Below, in pieces: positions 6,215 through 7,698 of a DNA stretch of 7,698 nucleotides. Numbering within the stretch: position 1 is the stretch's first letter; each line of letters opens with the position of its first letter. Origin of the DNA: an uncultured Gemmatimonadota bacterium (GTDB lineage Bacteria; Gemmatimonadota; Gemmatimonadetes; Gemmatimonadales; GWC2-71-9); the NCBI GenBank assembly GCA_913009915.1, contig CAJVYZ010000119.1, positions 1 to 7,698 of the forward strand, given 5' to 3'. The notes below the pieces were generated by a model. That model searched no databases and was not told the DNA's origin. It saw only the letters and a program-made list of their open reading frames with translations. The translations under genes and the position numbers were made by a program.

Positions 6215-6246
6215 AAGCTGGAACCACTGGTAGTTTCCGGTTTCCG
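6191..6246. repeat. 10-bp perfect inverted repeat over the glycosyltransferase stop codon
   Basis: CGGAAACCGG (6191-6200, inside the last codons of the glycosyltransferase gene) is exactly complementary to CCGGTTTCCG (6237-6246), just before the end of the convergent PDZ gene, with a 36-nt spacer. It could act as a bidirectional transcription-end structure, but the loop is long and no T-tract follows closely. The right part also reads as TTTCCGG-TTTCCGA, a 7-nt near-duplication. Confidence 0.45.
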
Positions 6247-6256
6247 ATTCTTGTTG

Positions 6257-7132
6257 TTACGCCCTCGATTCCTTTTTTACTTTCAACCTGGGCGTTCCTT
6301 CCCAGTGGCGTTGCTGGAAAAACATGCTCCCGTGGCGCTCGGGTACCGTCCAGTCGATGCTCATCCGCTGCTTCCGGCGCAAGATGTCGAGGGTGGCAGT
6401 CTCACCCGCATTGTAGGACCGCAGAATCCGGAGCGCGTGTGACGGGGATTCGATCTGGCGCCCGTCGATGGCTACTATCACGTCGCCACCCTTCAACGCC
6501 ATGGTGGAGTCGCGGGGCGCCTTCATGACCAGGGCGCCTTTGTCGGTGCCGAAGTAGCCGGCCAGGTCTTCATTCAACTCGGCCAGATCCAGGCCGGCCA
6601 TCCCTCCGCCGAATAACAAGTTCATCTCCGGAATCCGTTCGAGGTGCAGCCTGAAATCCGGGTCGATTTTCATGTGCGGCCCGAAGCTGAAGTTTCCTCC
6701 CGGAGACCGGAAGCTGAACATCCCCCCGATCCGGTCTGCCGTGACGGTGACCGTCCGGGTGTCGTCGCCCCGGCGATACTCGATCTCGACTTCGTCACCC
6801 GGGTCGAGCTCGTGGGCCAGTTCGATCAGTCGCTGCCCGGGCCCGGACATCCCGTCGTCCTCGGCTATGCCGGCTAATGACGTCCCGTTGAACCGGGTGA
6901 TGATGTCGCCGGCCTCGAGCCCGGCCTCGGCCGCCGGACCGTCGGGAACGACCGATTGGATGCGGGCACCGAGCTTGTCGGTGGCGGCGTCTGCCCTGAC
7001 GTCGACCATGACGCCGATCCGTGCGCGGCTCTCGCCAAAGCTCCAGACCTGAACATCGGGGTCCTGGGCCTCGGCGGCTGCAGGCAGCAACGCCGCCCCG
7101 GCGATGAGGGCCGCAACGAGTTGGTATTTCAT
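6257..7132 (-). CDS. Secreted protein with two PDZ domains, no protease domain
   Basis: A 291-residue protein with a signal peptide (MKYQLVAALIAGAALLPAAA, probable cleavage AEA|QD after residue 22), so exported to the periplasm or surface. PDZ-1 spans about 36-132, with VPDGPAAEAGLEAGDIITRFNG as the typical carboxylate-loop and helix region; PDZ-2 spans about 180-263 (LKGGDVIVAIDGRQI). Between them is a Gly/Phe-rich linker (FSFRSPGGNFSFGP). HtrA-type proteases carry similar PDZ pairs, but no Ser-protease triad, metalloprotease HExxH or S41 domain is present. It is therefore more likely a peptide-binding or scaffold protein than an enzyme. The tail is basic (KVKKESRA). Start at ATG 7132 is set by the signal peptide, with GGAAG/GGAGA upstream. 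The frame stays open to 7339, but that extension only translates the 9-bp repeats. It is convergent with the glycosyltransferase gene and divergent from the ABC-F gene. Confidence 0.88.
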   Translation of the reverse strand: MKYQLVAALIAGAALLPAAAEAQDPDVQVWSFGESRARIGVMVDVRADAATDKLGARIQSVVPDGPAAEAGLEAGDIITRFNGTSLAGIAEDDGMSGPGQRLIELAHELDPGDEVEIEYRRGDDTRTVTVTADRIGGMFSFRSPGGNFSFGPHMKIDPDFRLHLERIPEMNLLFGGGMAGLDLAELNEDLAGYFGTDKGALVMKAPRDSTMALKGGDVIVAIDGRQIESPSHALRILRSYNAGETATLDILRRKQRMSIDWTVPERHGSMFFQQRHWEGTPRLKVKKESRA

Positions 7133-7237
7133 GACTTCCGATTCTCCGGGCCAGGGTGATAGGGGTGGGTCTATGTAGAGAGATGCTGGAGGGCGGGGGA
7201 GGGTTGCACTGGTTTGGTGGGAGCAGCCAGGACGGAA

Positions 7238-7327
7238 GGCTAAGAGGGCTAAGGGGGCTAAGGGGGCTAAGAGGGCTAAGGGGGCTAAGAGGGCTAAGGG
7301 GGCTAAGAGGGCTAAGAGGGCTAACGA
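7238..7327 (+). repeat. 9-bp tandem repeat array, unit GGCTAAGRG
   Basis: Nine uninterrupted units run from 7238 to 7318 and differ only at position 8 (A or G; order A,G,G,A,G,A,G,A,A), followed by a decayed tenth unit (7319-7327). The plus strand has repeated runs of 3-5 G separated by CTAA, which fits a G-quadruplex-forming motif. The low divergence suggests recent expansion. Confidence 0.95.
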
Positions 7328-7345
7328 GAACTGGATCAACTCGTT
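7323..7345. repeat. Small hairpin at the centre of the inverted repeat arrays
   Basis: AACGAG (7323-7328) pairs with CTCGTT (7340-7345) around an 11-nt loop, and a short T-run follows (to 7348). It looks like a weak intrinsic terminator on the plus strand, but no plus-strand gene ends here. It instead marks the axis between the direct and inverted 9-mer arrays. Confidence 0.5.
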
Positions 7346-7351
7346 TTTGTC

Positions 7352-7405
7352 CTCTTAGCCCTCTTTTCCCTCTTTTCCCTCTTAGCCCTCTTAGCTTTCC
7401 TAGCC
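7352..7405 (-). repeat. Inverted, degenerate copy of the 9-bp array
   Basis: Six 9-nt units, CTCTTAGCC, CTCTTTTCC (twice), CTCTTAGCC, CTCTTAGCT and TTCCTAGCC, are the reverse complement of the GGCTAAGAG unit with substitutions. Together with the array at 7238-7327 they can fold into a long imperfect hairpin or cruciform. The inverted arm is clearly more diverged than the direct arm. Confidence 0.88.
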
Positions 7406-7430
7406 CTTCTACCGCCTGAAGGCCCGTAGT

Positions 7431-7444
7431 TACATTCCCCCCCC
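7431..7444 (+). promoter_or_regulatory. Candidate -10 element and C8 tract directly before the ABC-F start
   Basis: TACATT (7431-7436) resembles a -10 box. It is followed by eight consecutive C and then ATG 7445. No Shine-Dalgarno sequence is present, so transcription would begin at or just before the ATG, as proposed for the glycosyltransferase gene. No -35 is recognisable. Confidence 0.3.
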
Positions 7445-7698
7445 ATGCTCTCCGTCTCCAACATCGCCAAGTCCTTCGGCGACCGGACGCTGTTTTCCGG
7501 CGTGTCGCTGCAACTCAATTCCGGGGAGCGGTACGGCCTGGTAGGTGCCAACGGCTCCGGTAAGACGACGTTGCTGAAGATCCTGAGCGGTGACCTCGAG
7601 GCGACCGAAGGGGCGGTCTCGACTCCCAAGCGGCTTCGGCTCGGTGTGCTGCGGCAGGATCAGTTCGCCTACGACGACGAGCAGATCCTGTCCGTGGC
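7445..7698 (+). CDS. ABC-F family ATPase, YbiT-like (partial; continues beyond window)
   Basis: The first 84 residues of an ABC-F protein, the soluble ribosome-associated class with two ATPase domains and no membrane part (EttA, Uup, YbiT, antibiotic-resistance ARE proteins). Visible are the N-terminal strand LSVSNIAKSFGDRTLF, Walker A GANGSGKT at 34-41 followed by TLLKILSGDLEATEG, and the Q-loop region GVLRQDQFAYDD. RYGLVGANGSGK and the RQDQFA(Y/F) Q-loop are closest to E. coli YbiT as I recall it, so a translation-factor role at the ribosomal E site is likelier than drug resistance. The second ATPase domain and linker lie outside the window. Start ATG 7445 is directly preceded by C8 with no Shine-Dalgarno sequence. 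Family call firm, subfamily moderate. Confidence 0.9.
   Translation, partial: MLSVSNIAKSFGDRTLFSGVSLQLNSGERYGLVGANGSGKTTLLKILSGDLEATEGAVSTPKRLRLGVLRQDQFAYDDEQILSV

Larger units (their letters stand above)
7133..7444. other. Divergent intergenic region dominated by repeats
   Basis: This 312-nt gap between the divergent PDZ and ABC-F genes holds about 65 nt of PDZ leader (7133-7200, no clear promoter), then a direct 9-mer array (7238-7327), a small hairpin (7323-7345), an inverted degenerate array (7352-7405) and the ABC-F promoter/start area (7406-7444). Reading frames through it give Leu/Ala/Pro or Leu/Arg/Gly repeats on the two strands. This follows automatically from a 9-nt period lacking stop codons and is not evidence of a protein. 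Confidence 0.75.

Noticed and set aside
7133..7339. N-terminal extension of the PDZ protein reading Leu-Ala-Pro repeats as a membrane segment
   Set aside because: It is a translation of the 9-bp repeats; a normal signal peptide begins at ATG 7132.
7238..7405. CRISPR array
   Set aside because: The units are contiguous 9-mers with no unique spacers.
7156..7419. 87-residue plus-strand protein of Leu-Arg-Gly repeats
   Set aside because: Also an automatic translation of the 9-bp array; no RBS or domain.
7336..7629. 97-residue minus-strand frame across the ABC-F start
   Set aside because: It is antisense to the ABC-F Walker A region and partly made of repeat sequence.

Overview
This 7.7 kb window is GC-rich bacterial DNA with ordinary housekeeping and metabolic genes. 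I tentatively place it in a Gemmatimonadota-like or related Gram-negative lineage. That rests on gene style only: a secreted double-PDZ protein with a Gly/Phe-rich linker, a lipoprotein-type peptide-binding protein, and weak or absent Shine-Dalgarno signals. No rRNA, tRNA, transposase, CRISPR array or phage gene is visible.

Layout: (1) 1-841, minus strand, partial: a sigma-54-dependent AAA+ activator whose N-terminal receiver domain has lost its phosphoacceptor Asp. (2) 842-1118: a divergent intergenic region with candidate promoters in both directions. (3) 1119-2705, plus strand: a family-5 extracellular solute-binding lipoprotein interrupted by one in-frame TAG at 1482-1484. (4) 2826-3992, minus strand: an FMN-dependent alpha-hydroxy-acid oxidase most like lactate 2-monooxygenase. 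(5) 4221-5003, plus strand: a two-domain VOC (glyoxalase/CFP30B-like) protein. (6) 5010-5074: an 8-bp tandem-repeat array, then a leaderless-looking extended -10 promoter and a GT4 glycosyltransferase (5099-6214). (7) 6257-7132, minus strand: a secreted protein with two PDZ domains and no protease domain. (8) 7133-7444: a divergent intergenic region holding nine direct copies of a 9-bp unit (GGCTAAGRG) and, beyond a small central hairpin, a degenerate array of the same unit inverted. (9) 7445 to the end, plus strand, partial: an ABC-F ATPase, YbiT-like.

The genes do not form one obvious pathway. Most are single transcription units arranged divergently or convergently: regulator/SBP divergent, SBP/oxidase convergent, oxidase/VOC divergent, GT/PDZ convergent, PDZ/ABC-F divergent. 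The most unusual content is not a new enzyme system. It is the intergenic short tandem repeats (periods 8 and 9), which sit beside promoters and include a telomere-like G-rich array paired with an inverted copy. The clean single-codon interruption of the binding-protein gene and the degenerate receiver of the sigma-54 activator are the other items worth a second look.
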